Of a DNA stretch of 64,000 bases, positions 50,501 to 57,679 are shown in pieces (position 1 is the stretch's first letter; every line of letters begins with the position of its first letter). The position numbers were made by a program, and so were the translations under genes. The notes beneath the pieces were generated by a model. It was not told where the DNA came from. It made no database searches and was given only the letters and a program-made list of their open reading frames with translations. Source of the stretch: Nematostella vectensis (taxonomy: Eukaryota > Cnidaria > Anthozoa > Actiniaria > Edwardsiidae); assembly GCF_932526225.1 (NCBI RefSeq), contig NC_064040.1, forward strand, positions 3,631,681-3,695,680, given 5' to 3'.

Positions 50501-53500
50501 CACCTTGTCTTTTCACACCTGAATATTTATTATATGTAAATTCTTCCTGTTTGGTAGCATTTCAATGGATGAGGCCAAGGAAGTCCATACCAGCTTGAGA
50601 ACAGCTGCAGGCATGTTCCAGTATGTCAAGGTTTGTATGAGATTGTTTCATTGGGCAGTATTTTACACACAGCAAGCAGGACAGTAGTAGGGGACATGTG
50701 TTTACCAGAAGTAAAGTTACCAGGTGCAAAACCACTAAAAACGGACATCCATAAACCCTAAACCTTGTTATTGTTGTCCTACTTGAGCAACCATAGTGTT
50801 TCATGACCTGCAGGCGTATATACAGGTAACATATAAATGGCTGAACCCTGGTCTCTGAAAGCCATGGGAATGTTAACAGGGACTTACATGTTTAGCTTTG
50901 ATTTGTTTTTAATAATTTATGCTTATTTGATTTATTTAACAAAGAAGCACTGCAAGTTATGATACATATAGATTCTCCAAGTGCAACCTAATTTGAAATG
51001 AGGTATACATATTGGGGTGAATTAGTTGATTTTAGCCCTTGTGCATTCTGTCAAGGTTTTAGCAAGCCCCCTGAACCCCCATTCTATCATTTTCATATAA
51101 GAAGTGTACATAGTGTAATAAAATAAGAAATAATATATCATATATTTGTTAAACTACTCTGAATTATTAATTTTCGTAAGTGTTGCCCCCAAAAGCTCAC
51201 CTTAGATTTCCACCAGGATCAGCTGCTGGGGAGACTTGAACAACTATCTGCTGAAAAAGGAGCTGATATAGAGAAGCGTGTTGTGGAGGCGTACCACATG
51301 CAGTGTGTAGCAGAGGCACAGGAGGGTGAGAATTCATATTGTTTTTCTAAAATCAGATCAATACAAAGCATTGAAAAGGTGGTCACAGTCAGCTAAGGTG
51401 AATGTGAGGTGAAGTGCAAGTTGCCTTTTCATGTGATGCATTTATAATTAGAATTCTATTACAGAAGGAAGGTAAATAGCTATACTCTGGAATAGGATCA
51501 AGTATGACTGAGCCCAGCAAGACCCCATGTCAGGCATCTCCTGGGAATTATATCAATTACTGATAGTGTTGGAATTAGACTTAAGACACTAGCTCAGCAG
51601 TAATGGCATGTTTCTCATTCTAATCTGGTAGTGACCGTGGCTCGTGCAGTTGAGCTGAAACATAAGGCATCCCTAATCTCCTCTCTGGCAAATGAGACTG
51701 CGAAGCTCTTCACATCTGCTGGTAAGCAAGATTTAGCACACAACATTATGGCATACAACCAAGGCTATTAAAACCTTCTTGTATACATCATGTCTGTTGG
51801 GTTTACCCACCACCTTTTTGGTACTGTACTTTTATTAAAGTTCTGCTTTTGCCCAAAGCATTTTATTTCAAAACACCCAATCTCCAAGAAAAAAAAAAAC
51901 AAAGAAAGCAATAACAAGCCTTACAGGATATGCATCTCTTTACCATTTTGCTTGTTTTAAATGTATTTGATAGATTCATCATCTGTCAATATTTTCAACT
52001 GCTTTTAACAATTTCGTTCATCCACATGACACTGGATTGGTAGCGTTTTCAAATTGTTCCACTTTGGAGACCATCAAATTGTTCTGTATTAAAACGTAAT
52101 ATCCATATATCTAAAACGAAAATTATGGGACATGTATACTGTAGAATTGCCAAGTTTTATAGTGTCTAGACTTAATACTGTCTTCTATGTGTTTCTTATT
52201 TTTCAAAAGCTGATTCCCTCAAGTCTGTGGATGACTTGAAAGCTGGAAAATGGAGGAAGTATTTGGAGTTAAAAGCTGCTTTTTATGAAGCATATGTAAG
52301 AATTATTTGTCTTCTATCTTATTTTTCTTCATCAGTAGTAATAACATATACTATGTCTACTTGTTCTACTTTCTAGGCATATTGCTTCCAGGGAGAGCAG
52401 TTACTTGATGCTGATGAATGTGGCAAAGCAATTCGATCTCTACAGGAGAGTGAGAAGTGTAAGCATTTATTTGTTTTAAAGGGAAAGCATGAATTTATAC
52501 CATCAGTTTCCTGTTTTTCTACCAATGCACCAATCACCTCCAAAGCATTTTCTTTCTCTCACACATATAATTTTGTGTATTTATGCTGTGAAATTTTGCA
52601 TACTGATCCAAATGTAACTATGCTCTTTGGTTTGTTTGTTTTTAAATCTTGCATTAACTTTAAAATACTCACACATGTCATGTTCTGCAGTGTACAAAAC
52701 AGCTGAGGCTCTGTGCCGTGACTACTCAGCGACCAAGGGGCCTGGGACAACAGCTAGGCCCCAGGAACACCCATTTTTCAGACGCATCGGTCCACTCATG
52801 AAAACAAGGCTAGACAAGGCAACAAGAGAAAATGGCTTCATGTGAGTAGTGTCTAGCAAAGAAACGTTTTACAAGACAAACACAACACAACCAAACATCC
52901 CAACATAATGACAGGGGTGGGGTGGGGATGCTGTCACAACAGCTATATTAAACCAGCAGTTTCAGTGTACAGAGGATCAAGTGCCCCCACCCCTCCCCTC
53001 CCCAGACATTTTTTACCACTATGTGTCCCCGCTAATATGATTGCAACATTTGCCAAATCAATAATAATTAATAACAATTTCAGCATAAGTTTGATGGTAT
53101 GGAATAAAATAACTGGTCTTTAATTTAAGTCAATCACTTTGGACATTTGGTCATAAGGCTTTTTTTTGTCTTCCATAGTAGGGGAAATAGATGGTAACTG
53201 AGTTTGCAGAATATCTTGGTCTGAAATCTTTCTTGAAAATTGATTCTGAGGAAGTGAAATATAAGTAGTTTCTTGTCACACATCTTTCAGTTATTTCCAC
53301 AAGATCCCTGAAGAGCCCCAGGAGCTTGATATGAAAGCAACTTTTGGACTCGCAAGCCCACAAGAGTTCATTCTTCCTGCTCCTAATGCCATTTGGACAG
53401 AGGCATATGCAGCGTTTGACGCAACTAAAGCTCAGCCACCACAGGTAACCCTGGCAATTTACCTGCTGCTTTAGTTTAAAATACAGTAACCAACAAACTG

Positions 53501-54014
53501 TATAATCAAATAAGGAACCTAGTACTATACTATATATGGTATCACATTGAGAAATTCATATATATCGCAAATTGCAGATATTTTTAACTACATGTTTGGG
53601 GCTATGACTAAACAAGTAGTCATTGTGGATGGCCGGTTGTCTCCTTAAGTACTTTCCACCTCAAGCTCACCTGAATATATTGACATAATGAAGTTGACCC
53701 CGCCAAACCCAGTATTCGCATTATGGACAGAATTGTCAAAATGCACGCCATTGATGAAGAATTTCGGAACTGCATTCTGATTTTTTTTTACAAAGAGAGA
53801 AAGCGCACGAGGGCACGCTCCTGTAACATACCAAAGCAATACCAAAATACAAGAACCCGCCATTTTAAAAAAATATATATTTCTGTTAATGTCATGTTTT
53901 TTTCTTCTTCTCCAGAAACGTAGTGCGGAAGGCGATCTGAACCCGGTCCAAGAATCAGAGGACAAAGGCCCTGTCAAACCCGCCAAGAATTCATCTGGAT
54001 GTGTTGTGTCCTAA
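35580..54014 (+). CDS. BROX: BROX (BRO1 domain protein with CAAX box), 11 exons
   Basis: An ESCRT-III-associated BRO1-domain protein anchored to membranes by farnesylation; the human protein binds CHMP4 and acts at the nuclear envelope. Exons: 35580-35683, 49442-49642, 50230-50325, 50558-50630, 51217-51325, 51632-51721, 52210-52295, 52377-52458, 52691-52841, 53291-53444, 53916-54014. All have GT/AG borders and matching phases; 1245 nt, 414 residues (human 411). It opens MAHWFHRNPIKATAPVSF, nearly the human start, and ends in the CAAX box CVVS. Helical BRO1 core marks include FKWTNSICGN, MNIASWYTKHAAKLA, VARAVELKHKASLISSLANET and ATKGPGTTARPQEHPFFRR. Intron 1 is 13.8 kb because a 12.2-kb palindromic element is inserted; without it the intron would be about 1.5 kb. 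No damage to splice sites is seen. Confidence 0.95.
36012..36017. other. Target-site duplication, left copy (CACGCA)
   Basis: CACGCA abuts the left end of the palindromic element and recurs at 48257-48262 after the right end. The last A could equally belong to the element, so the duplication is 5 or 6 bp. Polintons make 6-bp duplications. Confidence 0.75.
36155..36487 (+). repeat. 36-bp tandem repeats with CACGTG, left arm
   Basis: About eight units of CACCTGTCAATCACTTTGTC then ACGTGACGGCCACGCC, some shortened. Most carry the palindrome GTCACGTGAC. The position, 140-470 bp from the terminus, suits an origin or regulator-binding array; that role is inference. Confidence 0.9.
36612..36832 (+). 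promoter_or_regulatory. Repeated leader block upstream of polymerase
   Basis: A block of about 40 bp (CTACCATGGAGATGAGAATG-like) occurs at about 36612-36650 and again at 36794-36832, both upstream of the polymerase and mirrored in the right arm. It could be promoter or leader sequence; no test is possible here. Confidence 0.45.
36843..36893 (+). promoter_or_regulatory. Leader module A upstream of polymerase
   Basis: CCTGCGGAGGA, TTGTGAAGGATGG and TCCTCTTTACAC occur in this order here, and almost the same series lies at 41064-41120 upstream of the Rpb7-like gene (CCTGCGGAGGA, TTGTGAAGGGTGG, TCCTCTCCACAC). A shared promoter or leader is inferred. Confidence 0.55.
36963..37010 (+). promoter_or_regulatory. 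Leader module B directly before the polymerase start
   Basis: The 48 bp ending at ATG 37011 (GGATTCTGGAATCTTGG, TAAAGACATA, TGGTTT, AGAAATG) match the 48 bp ending at ATG 42631 of the zinc-repeat gene. Two unrelated genes sharing sequence right up to their start codons argues that this is regulatory and that 37011 is the true start. Confidence 0.65.
37011..40889 (+). CDS. Protein-primed family B DNA polymerase, left-arm copy
   Basis: Replicative polymerase of the Polinton type, 1292 residues from ATG 37011. The frame is open upstream to 36867 (1340 residues), but module B ends exactly at 37011. A SAP-like motif lies at about 3-38 (LKVKDLKALAKERG). The next about 400 residues may include the terminal-protein part; this is not shown by any motif I can see. 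Cys/His HNH or endonuclease VII-like insert at about 593-625 (CHICGG, DHCHLTGKYRGAAHNACN). Exonuclease motifs: YADFES (about 488), NLSGYDSH (about 639), YLESDVLLLADVF (about 798). Polymerase motifs: A YLDANNLYGW (about 896), B NNSVFGKTMEN (about 1035), C TDTDSL (about 1133). All key acidic residues are present and the frame is unbroken, so it looks functional. Confidence 0.93.
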   Translation: MENLKVKDLKALAKERGIPRYYWMRRDELVGALTSTSPPPPPRRVPLPKLIKGLPRPPDIIPSNASESILDGPIPEIDVPILKPSKPTRSSHVQSLKHFANREVNSIKSELDEFADWILSYVPEPIKKTAKEAVDKRVKRLKERIKRLHGEAEDRFTPKEQKTALKGYLKTYGIAGQEGYGPKEFITKIRPKVIKLVNDRKKPIKVKFVFTCRYIKEDLATGQIEEELGYHHTEKPEIVTESTDFSDLFNVMTNPLIGLVEKFQKQGSGWQFDRVEYFDINIDPFDPLSGSSYVELPKELAVKKAIINVRNENDHKCFKWAVTSAVYPKRDNPQRLSRKMMENSERFDWSGIEFPVSLRQIDKFERQNPHTVNVFTYEEKKICPLRISGKDPFNAINLLLISNGETSHYCWIKDVMSLVSSQIDKYHHTRFLCFRCLNSFRCKKALEKHYEYCSKNESVRIEMPMDKDGKPLYTRFVNFNRKMRVPFVVYADFESFTENIDTCSPDESRSFTKQYQKHKPSGFCYLIKCSIDDGVFSPKLVQRTVQGSAEDVAQLFVESLESDIKEIYNKFKFPKEVEMTREDEMNYDNATHCHICGGELGEDKVLDHCHLTGKYRGAAHNACNLRFRAPKFFPVLFHNLSGYDSHLFVKNLGTSEGKINCIPNNEEKYISFTKQVVVDRFTNKEGKQVDVKRDIRFIDSFKFMSASLDSLVKNLPRESFKNLMIHYKGEQLQLLLRKGVFPYDWFCNFDQLDAIQLPPKEAFYSTLNDTDISEEDYQHAQKVWETFKMSTMRDYHDLYLESDVLLLADVFENFRDVCLENYGLDPAWYYTAPGLAWDAALKITRVELELLTDCDMLLMFEEGIRGGVSMISTRHSKANNPYMREYDPNLPTKYITYLDANNLYGWAMSKPLPTHGFRWMTDQELKEWGRHPCVVEVDMAYPRHLHDSHDDYPLAPESIKINKVGKLIPNLNDKTKYVVHHETLKLYESLGLKVTKVHRGITFEESGWLKTYIDLNTSLRAKATNDFEKDFFKLMNNSVFGKTMENIRNRVDIRLITNEKQARKLISKPNYKHRTIFCENLAAIHMRKTRLVFNKPVYLGMCILDLSKNLMYDFHYGYVKPKYGDKAKLLFTDTDSLMYEIETEDFYKDISGDVRSMFDTSNYPRNHPSGIESGLNKKIIGMFKDETGGLQITEFVGLRAKLYSYRMDGGGEAKKCKGVKRAVVKKSIGFDDYKDCLFGKEPQMRMMNVIRSHGHNVYTETVNKRALSHEDDKRIICDDGIHTHAHGYLGSV
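41064..41120 (+). promoter_or_regulatory. Leader module A upstream of Rpb7-like gene
   Basis: Second copy of module A (see 36843-36893), ending about 70 bp before the Rpb7-like start codon. Confidence 0.5.
41192..41713 (+). CDS. Rpb7-like RNA polymerase stalk subunit
   Basis: 173 residues, close to the 172 of eukaryotic RPB7. N-terminal half: RLFLDPKYLDSEIMNHV, then VVGECTRELGWVLSVG, matching the tip domain. Middle: FEVETLRPRVGGELVGEV, matching the family signature RPFKGE and the start of the OB/S1 domain. C-terminal half: VVIPS, CYVREGERIKEGDTVLVTV and GFSCLGVI, matching the S1 strands. The RPB4/RPB7 stalk binds nascent RNA and helps initiation. Homologs are known in cellular polymerases and in several large DNA viruses; I know of none reported in Polintons. 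It differs strongly from animal RPB7, so it is unlikely to be a recent host capture. The gene ends 21 bp before the next start. The assignment is by eye; a profile search would settle it. Confidence 0.72.
   Translation: MGDALRKVVIKRRLFLDPKYLDSEIMNHVRDEIVSTVVGECTRELGWVLSVGRLTEVVNVRDTIFRVSFEVETLRPRVGGELVGEVRMVWAGGVLLEVSDIQKVVIPSTSLDGYVFEACSNCYVREGERIKEGDTVLVTVTTVRYGERGFSCLGVISERAPNTKCQKDLKKVF
41735..42493 (+). CDS. Ankyrin-like repeat protein of large-DNA-virus type
   Basis: 252 residues built of about six repeats of roughly 30 residues, with pattern AAREGHEEVVELCVEFGARD, i.e. A-x2-GH-x-(E/D)VVxxCxxxGAxDF. This is a divergent ankyrin form seen in multigene families of large eukaryotic DNA viruses, and in invertebrate genomes. 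The last 45 residues (from about RRLKGLYPAYG) lack the pattern. Such proteins usually bind partner proteins; the target here is unknown. It follows the Rpb7-like gene by 21 bp on the same strand, as in compact viral genomes. No signal peptide or membrane segment. Confidence 0.7.
   Translation: MERFGVDVDGVMAYAARVGLVEVVEKYAEYDAVDLDWAMVQAVVGGHVEIVEMCEEWGATDFEETMEAAAREGHEEVVELCVEFGARDLRRALVAAARGGHVDVLHLLQECGLRDFGDASAAAVMVGNDLVADVCEELGENLYDDIDDATTLAVTLGDVETVKRCREAGVESYERALRGVATGCHTGVVKMLLGWGAKSFGRTMRFMACHLPRRLKGLYPAYGWGEVHEELFRHHHKRKFFKVLEEELMPIT
42583..42630 (+). promoter_or_regulatory. Leader module B before the zinc-repeat gene
   Basis: Matches 36963-37010, ending at the start codon (GGTTCTGGAATCTTGG, TAAAGACATGA, TTGGTTTAGAGAAATG). 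Confidence 0.62.
42631..42990 (+). CDS. Cys/His zinc-binding repeat protein
   Basis: 119 residues. After about 26 residues come five units of about 18 residues, each C-x-H-x6-C-x2-C followed by a Gly-rich link (for example CEHGRTRYVCKDCKGGG). Four ligands per unit suggest one zinc each; similar CEHG/CK-C repeats occur in large DNA viruses and some protists. A nucleic-acid-binding or regulatory role is possible but not shown. Its start is fixed by leader module B, shared with the polymerase gene. Confidence 0.7.
   Translation: MREQTADRSEYLTVGDLMTLPVKRDCRGNLICHHNKRKTRCRECGGGSVCEHGRTRYVCKDCKGGGICEHGKHKSICRLCGGSRICEHNRQRQFCKPCGGSQICGHGERKGRCKMCIVN
43080..43235. repeat. About 21-bp tandem repeat at the core's right edge
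   Basis: Some seven imperfect units around GTGCTCAAGAGCTTGCTCAG, between the zinc-repeat gene and the right arm. CTCAAGAG / GAGCTTGCTC halves are partly self-complementary. Confidence 0.8.
43384..47262 (-). CDS. Protein-primed family B DNA polymerase, right-arm copy
   Basis: Inverted copy of the gene at 37011-40889, with an identical predicted protein (start 47262, stop ending at 43384). It faces the three core genes, whose transcripts run toward it. The lack of any amino acid difference between the two copies means a recent insertion, ongoing gene conversion between arms, or an assembly that copied one arm. Confidence 0.92.
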   Translation of the reverse strand: MENLKVKDLKALAKERGIPRYYWMRRDELVGALTSTSPPPPPRRVPLPKLIKGLPRPPDIIPSNASESILDGPIPEIDVPILKPSKPTRSSHVQSLKHFANREVNSIKSELDEFADWILSYVPEPIKKTAKEAVDKRVKRLKERIKRLHGEAEDRFTPKEQKTALKGYLKTYGIAGQEGYGPKEFITKIRPKVIKLVNDRKKPIKVKFVFTCRYIKEDLATGQIEEELGYHHTEKPEIVTESTDFSDLFNVMTNPLIGLVEKFQKQGSGWQFDRVEYFDINIDPFDPLSGSSYVELPKELAVKKAIINVRNENDHKCFKWAVTSAVYPKRDNPQRLSRKMMENSERFDWSGIEFPVSLRQIDKFERQNPHTVNVFTYEEKKICPLRISGKDPFNAINLLLISNGETSHYCWIKDVMSLVSSQIDKYHHTRFLCFRCLNSFRCKKALEKHYEYCSKNESVRIEMPMDKDGKPLYTRFVNFNRKMRVPFVVYADFESFTENIDTCSPDESRSFTKQYQKHKPSGFCYLIKCSIDDGVFSPKLVQRTVQGSAEDVAQLFVESLESDIKEIYNKFKFPKEVEMTREDEMNYDNATHCHICGGELGEDKVLDHCHLTGKYRGAAHNACNLRFRAPKFFPVLFHNLSGYDSHLFVKNLGTSEGKINCIPNNEEKYISFTKQVVVDRFTNKEGKQVDVKRDIRFIDSFKFMSASLDSLVKNLPRESFKNLMIHYKGEQLQLLLRKGVFPYDWFCNFDQLDAIQLPPKEAFYSTLNDTDISEEDYQHAQKVWETFKMSTMRDYHDLYLESDVLLLADVFENFRDVCLENYGLDPAWYYTAPGLAWDAALKITRVELELLTDCDMLLMFEEGIRGGVSMISTRHSKANNPYMREYDPNLPTKYITYLDANNLYGWAMSKPLPTHGFRWMTDQELKEWGRHPCVVEVDMAYPRHLHDSHDDYPLAPESIKINKVGKLIPNLNDKTKYVVHHETLKLYESLGLKVTKVHRGITFEESGWLKTYIDLNTSLRAKATNDFEKDFFKLMNNSVFGKTMENIRNRVDIRLITNEKQARKLISKPNYKHRTIFCENLAAIHMRKTRLVFNKPVYLGMCILDLSKNLMYDFHYGYVKPKYGDKAKLLFTDTDSLMYEIETEDFYKDISGDVRSMFDTSNYPRNHPSGIESGLNKKIIGMFKDETGGLQITEFVGLRAKLYSYRMDGGGEAKKCKGVKRAVVKKSIGFDDYKDCLFGKEPQMRMMNVIRSHGHNVYTETVNKRALSHEDDKRIICDDGIHTHAHGYLGSV
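47787..48118 (-). repeat. 36-bp tandem repeats with CACGTG, right arm
   Basis: Inverted copy of the array at 36155-36487, at the same distance from the right terminus. Confidence 0.9.
48257..48262. other. Target-site duplication, right copy (CACGCA)
   Basis: Matches 36012-36017; host intron sequence resumes here. Confidence 0.75.
48263..49441. other. Rest of BROX intron 1, no supported gene
   Basis: Open frames exist on both strands at 48416-48634 and 48754-49051, but neither matches a family I recognise. They could be remnants of another element. Confidence 0.45.
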
Positions 54015-55904
54015 ATTTAAAATACTTCATAGAATCCATACCTTATGATCAAATCCCATTTATTACGAATTCCTTTGTATAGTAGCACATCATTAGAGCC
54101 AGCAACTACAAAAATAGAATGTGCTTTGTCCATGGACAATTGATTTTTGAAAAACATAGCAATTTTTAAGTGTTTGGGAAATCTATAAAAAATGTTTGAT
54201 ATCTGATGTAGAAATGAGTGGTTCCAAGACACAGACAACAGTGTGTCTCACGCAACAGTAGTACAGAGTGGGCGACAATGTACAGAAATCGAACTACATT
54301 TCATAGAAACATCCACGTGTTATTCTTATATAGAAATTTCGGTTTCGTAGTGTCGAGGAAGGGGCTGTCATGGTACATAGCTTTATTTTCTAGACTAGTT
54401 AATCAAATATTCTGTAATTTTTGTGTACATTTTTATGTTTTAGAAATACCGTTTTCTGGTCAAGTATGATAACACCATAATAATAAAAAATACAAACCTT
54501 CTTCAAAAAAGGCTACACGTGCAAATGGCAATTAGGAAGGATAATTGTTTTGTTTTGTTTACTAAAAAAAATGCAAGTTCGAACTAAAAGTCGTAGGTAG
54601 AGGTGGATTTAGAATTTTATATTGAATAAGAGACCAACGAAACAGTAAGTACCGAAGAGAGAACTAGCTTTTTGTTTGAGAATGCGCGCGCAGATGTCCT
54701 CAGTCAAAACATCAACACCAAGGTCGCATAAGATTGGTTTATCCGCTCGTCTACCTGGTTTGTGAAACCACCGTGACGCCTATATAAAATTGGGAAGTCG
54801 ATTGCCCCTATTCATGAGCCACTGTATGGAGGCAATAACCAGGCACCTGGTCCTTTCGTCCGAATCCACACCTGCAGATCACCATTTTAGACCAGAACCA
54901 AAATGATCGTATACTGTTGGTGATGCGACCACGCCTTGGCCCGTCATTCCATTGTGTTCTCCTACCCGGTGATTGTCCAGTCACCTTTTTTCCGACTTAA
55001 TGTAGCGTTAATTCCAGATTTTTGCCACATATCTTTGTCAACATAACTAGTCAGGGGCTCCTGTTAGAGAATGGGCATCGCACCTCGTTTTTTGTGTCTT
55101 CGCAGTTTGTGTCAATGTAATGCGCATAGCTATATGCGTGCATATATGCGTTCGTTCTCGTTCCCTTAAAGCGGCGTCCCGTAGGATTCGTTTTTTCAAC
55201 CAAGCTAGGTAATTTAAGGGCTCCAGAATGGTCCCCCGAAATTTCGATGTGCTCGCAGTTTTCGGCTAATGCTCGCGCATTTTTTTCCGCCGTGCTCGCA
55301 TTGTATTTTTTGGTTTGTTCGCTGCTCGATTTATTCAAAAACTTAAAATGCTCGGTCTCGCATAAAAAAACGGGGTGCTCGCAAGCTCGCAAGTGCTCGC
55401 CAAAGGCCATTCTGGGGCTCTTTTTTTTACGAGAGCACGAGGACAGAAAGCAGAACATTTTTTCAACGCTATACTTGTTTTAGGTCGAGTGTTTTGTTTT
55501 TGTGCGCAGCCTTTGTAATTACTAAAAAAATGTACTTATGAAATTTTTTTTCCGTAAAAGCTAGCTTTCTAGTTTCAGGTTTTTTGTACGGTAGACGCAA
55601 ATGTTTCACTCATACACTTGGGATTCCTGTGCCTGATGGAAACTCGGTCTACCCACAAGTCATTTCGCTATTTTCGCGCCTTCTCTGCGTTTATATGGGT
55701 ATTCCTTGGTATTATGTTCTACCAATCAGAACGTCCTCTAGGGACGTCGACTGTCTGAAAGTATACTCGGAAAACTTCACGAAACACATACCATTTGGAA
55801 GATAAAAATATAATAAAGTATCATGGAAATTTATATACTGGACTTTAAAACCATAAACTTGGTTAAGTTTTTATAGTTTTTGATAGGAGGAAAAGTGGTC
55901 ATTT

Positions 55905-56381
55905 TTACACCTTTTTTCAAATGTATGCGGGTTTCCAATGTTCTGTCATTCGACATAGTCATTCGACAATGCATTTACTTCGTGGATGTCATAAGCATCT
56001 GACAAACTCCGCTACTCTGCCGCTAATCTGAACACGGGAAATCCAAGAGCCGTGCACAGGGTCACAGACGGCGAACCCTCCGTGTTCAGACTAGCGTTTT
56101 CTGGTATCGTATACGAATGATTTCCCAACAAAGAGTTATCTGCAAGTGTCTTCAGCGAAGATCTCCGCTAGAAGCTTTCCTGGTTTGAGCGGCTGGATCA
56201 TGTCGAGACAAGAGTTTAGCAATATACTTCATTTAATGTGTTTTTAGGAACGCGATTGGTAGATCCTCTCTATTTTGAGAATTTTTATGACATCCACGAA
56301 GAAGTAGCCTTGTCGAATGTCTATGTCGAATTGACAGAATTGGAAACCCGGGATTCCGCATACATTTGAAAATAGGTGTAA
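55905..56381. mobile_element. MITE-like element with long inverted ends, 477 bp
   Basis: Ends begin TTACACC and close GGTGTAA. Imperfect inverted repeats of about 85 bp include CAAATGTATGCGG, CATTCGACATAGTCATTCGACA and CTTCGTGGATGTCAT on the left and their complements on the right. No coding capacity. Confidence 0.75.
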
Positions 56382-57500
56382 CTAAAGAGGTTTATTGAAA
56401 TGCTTTTAACTATTCTGAGATAAAAAAATGAAGAATATTTTCTAGAAATGTTAAACAAAACTTATTAATCCCTGATAAGTCAAAGCTATCAAAACACACC
56501 AACTCGTGTGGTAACTGCAATATTAATTTGTTTTTCTTTTCTCGCACAGGCTAGCCAAATACCCTACAGCGGGCTAGAAGAAGAGAGGTAGAGCGGTTAG
56601 AGTGGGAGGTAGTTAGGTTGATGATAAGGAGGTGCGAAAGCAAATGAAGGATAAAAGAAAACGATAGATGAGTTATTATAGTGAAACGGTAAATAAAGAT
56701 ATATAAATACACATAAAGAGTTTTAATTTTGAAGTCAAGTTGAAGTATTAGAACCCATTTTTTATCCACCCCTCCCATGCCTTAGGGTATAAAAACGGTT
56801 TTACGTTGTCCATAGCCGTAGCAGGCCTCTGAATGTTGGGGGGGGGGGGGGGTGCGGGGGCACGATGCATAAAAACTTTTGGGGCAAAAAATAATTGAAA
56901 AAAGTATGTACAGGACATGGAAGTAGCGAAAAAAATGAGGAAGTTTGTGGAACCGTTGTTTTGATACCATTTGGAATGCATAAAACAAATAGAAATAAAT
57001 TAAGTGCGATTTGGCTCTCTCTCTTTCTCTATTTAACTAGTTGACTATCAAAGTTTTTTTTAACTTATTGACTGGCCAAAATATGCACAAGCCAAAAAAA
57101 ATGGGTTGAAAGGGGAATGGTAAAAAAAACCGCATAGAACCACAGGTAACCCAAACACTCGTGCGTACGGCGTTTCCTAGGATCGTGCTATTTTCTAGAC
57201 TTTCTCAAAGTCGTTTAAAAAATTTGACTCGCCTTGCTTCGCTCGCTGAGGTCGACTTGGAGCCATTCTAGCTATTTTCAGCCGCGAACGGGCCAATCAG
57301 CATTTACCACCCATACAAGACGTCTTGGATGGTGAAAGGGGAACGAGTTCGTAAAATGGGCCCATAATATAATACTCAGGAGAGATCTCAAAGAGACAAG
57401 AATAAAGTGAGTCAAATATGAAGTCTATTTTCTTTATTTTTCCATCACTAAAAAAATTCTCTTACGTACTAGAATACAAACCGAGTGCTTTGCCAATCTG

Positions 57501-57517
57501 TACCCTGGGTACCAGAG
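57501..57517. repeat. Lone end of the 27723 hairpin family
   Basis: TACCCTGGGTACCAGAG matches the end of the hairpin element at 27723-27869; no second arm is visible nearby. Confidence 0.5.
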
Positions 57518-57679
57518 TCTCGAGATTGCAGGCCTGGTTACTTAGACTAAGAATCGAAGAAATAGTCTGAAAGAAAACAAAAATAAGGGTTGGAAATTAG
57601 GCATGAGTAGCACTTTGCGGCGCTTTATAACACGTACTCCATAAATATTTCAATTAAAGCGAGAGAAATTGCCAACAAA

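Larger units (their letters stand above)
54015..57679. other. Intergenic, BROX to BAR-domain gene
   Basis: The BROX 3' UTR probably ends near 54480 (AATAATAAAAAA). Then mostly AT-rich spacer with a 477-bp inverted-repeat element and a G-rich run near 56838. A TATATAAAA box at about 54780 is followed by a 26-codon frame from 54835, which I do not count as a gene. Confidence 0.45.

Noticed and set aside
54780-54915. TATATAAAA box followed by a 26-codon frame
   Set aside because: Too short and with no match or splice continuation I can support.
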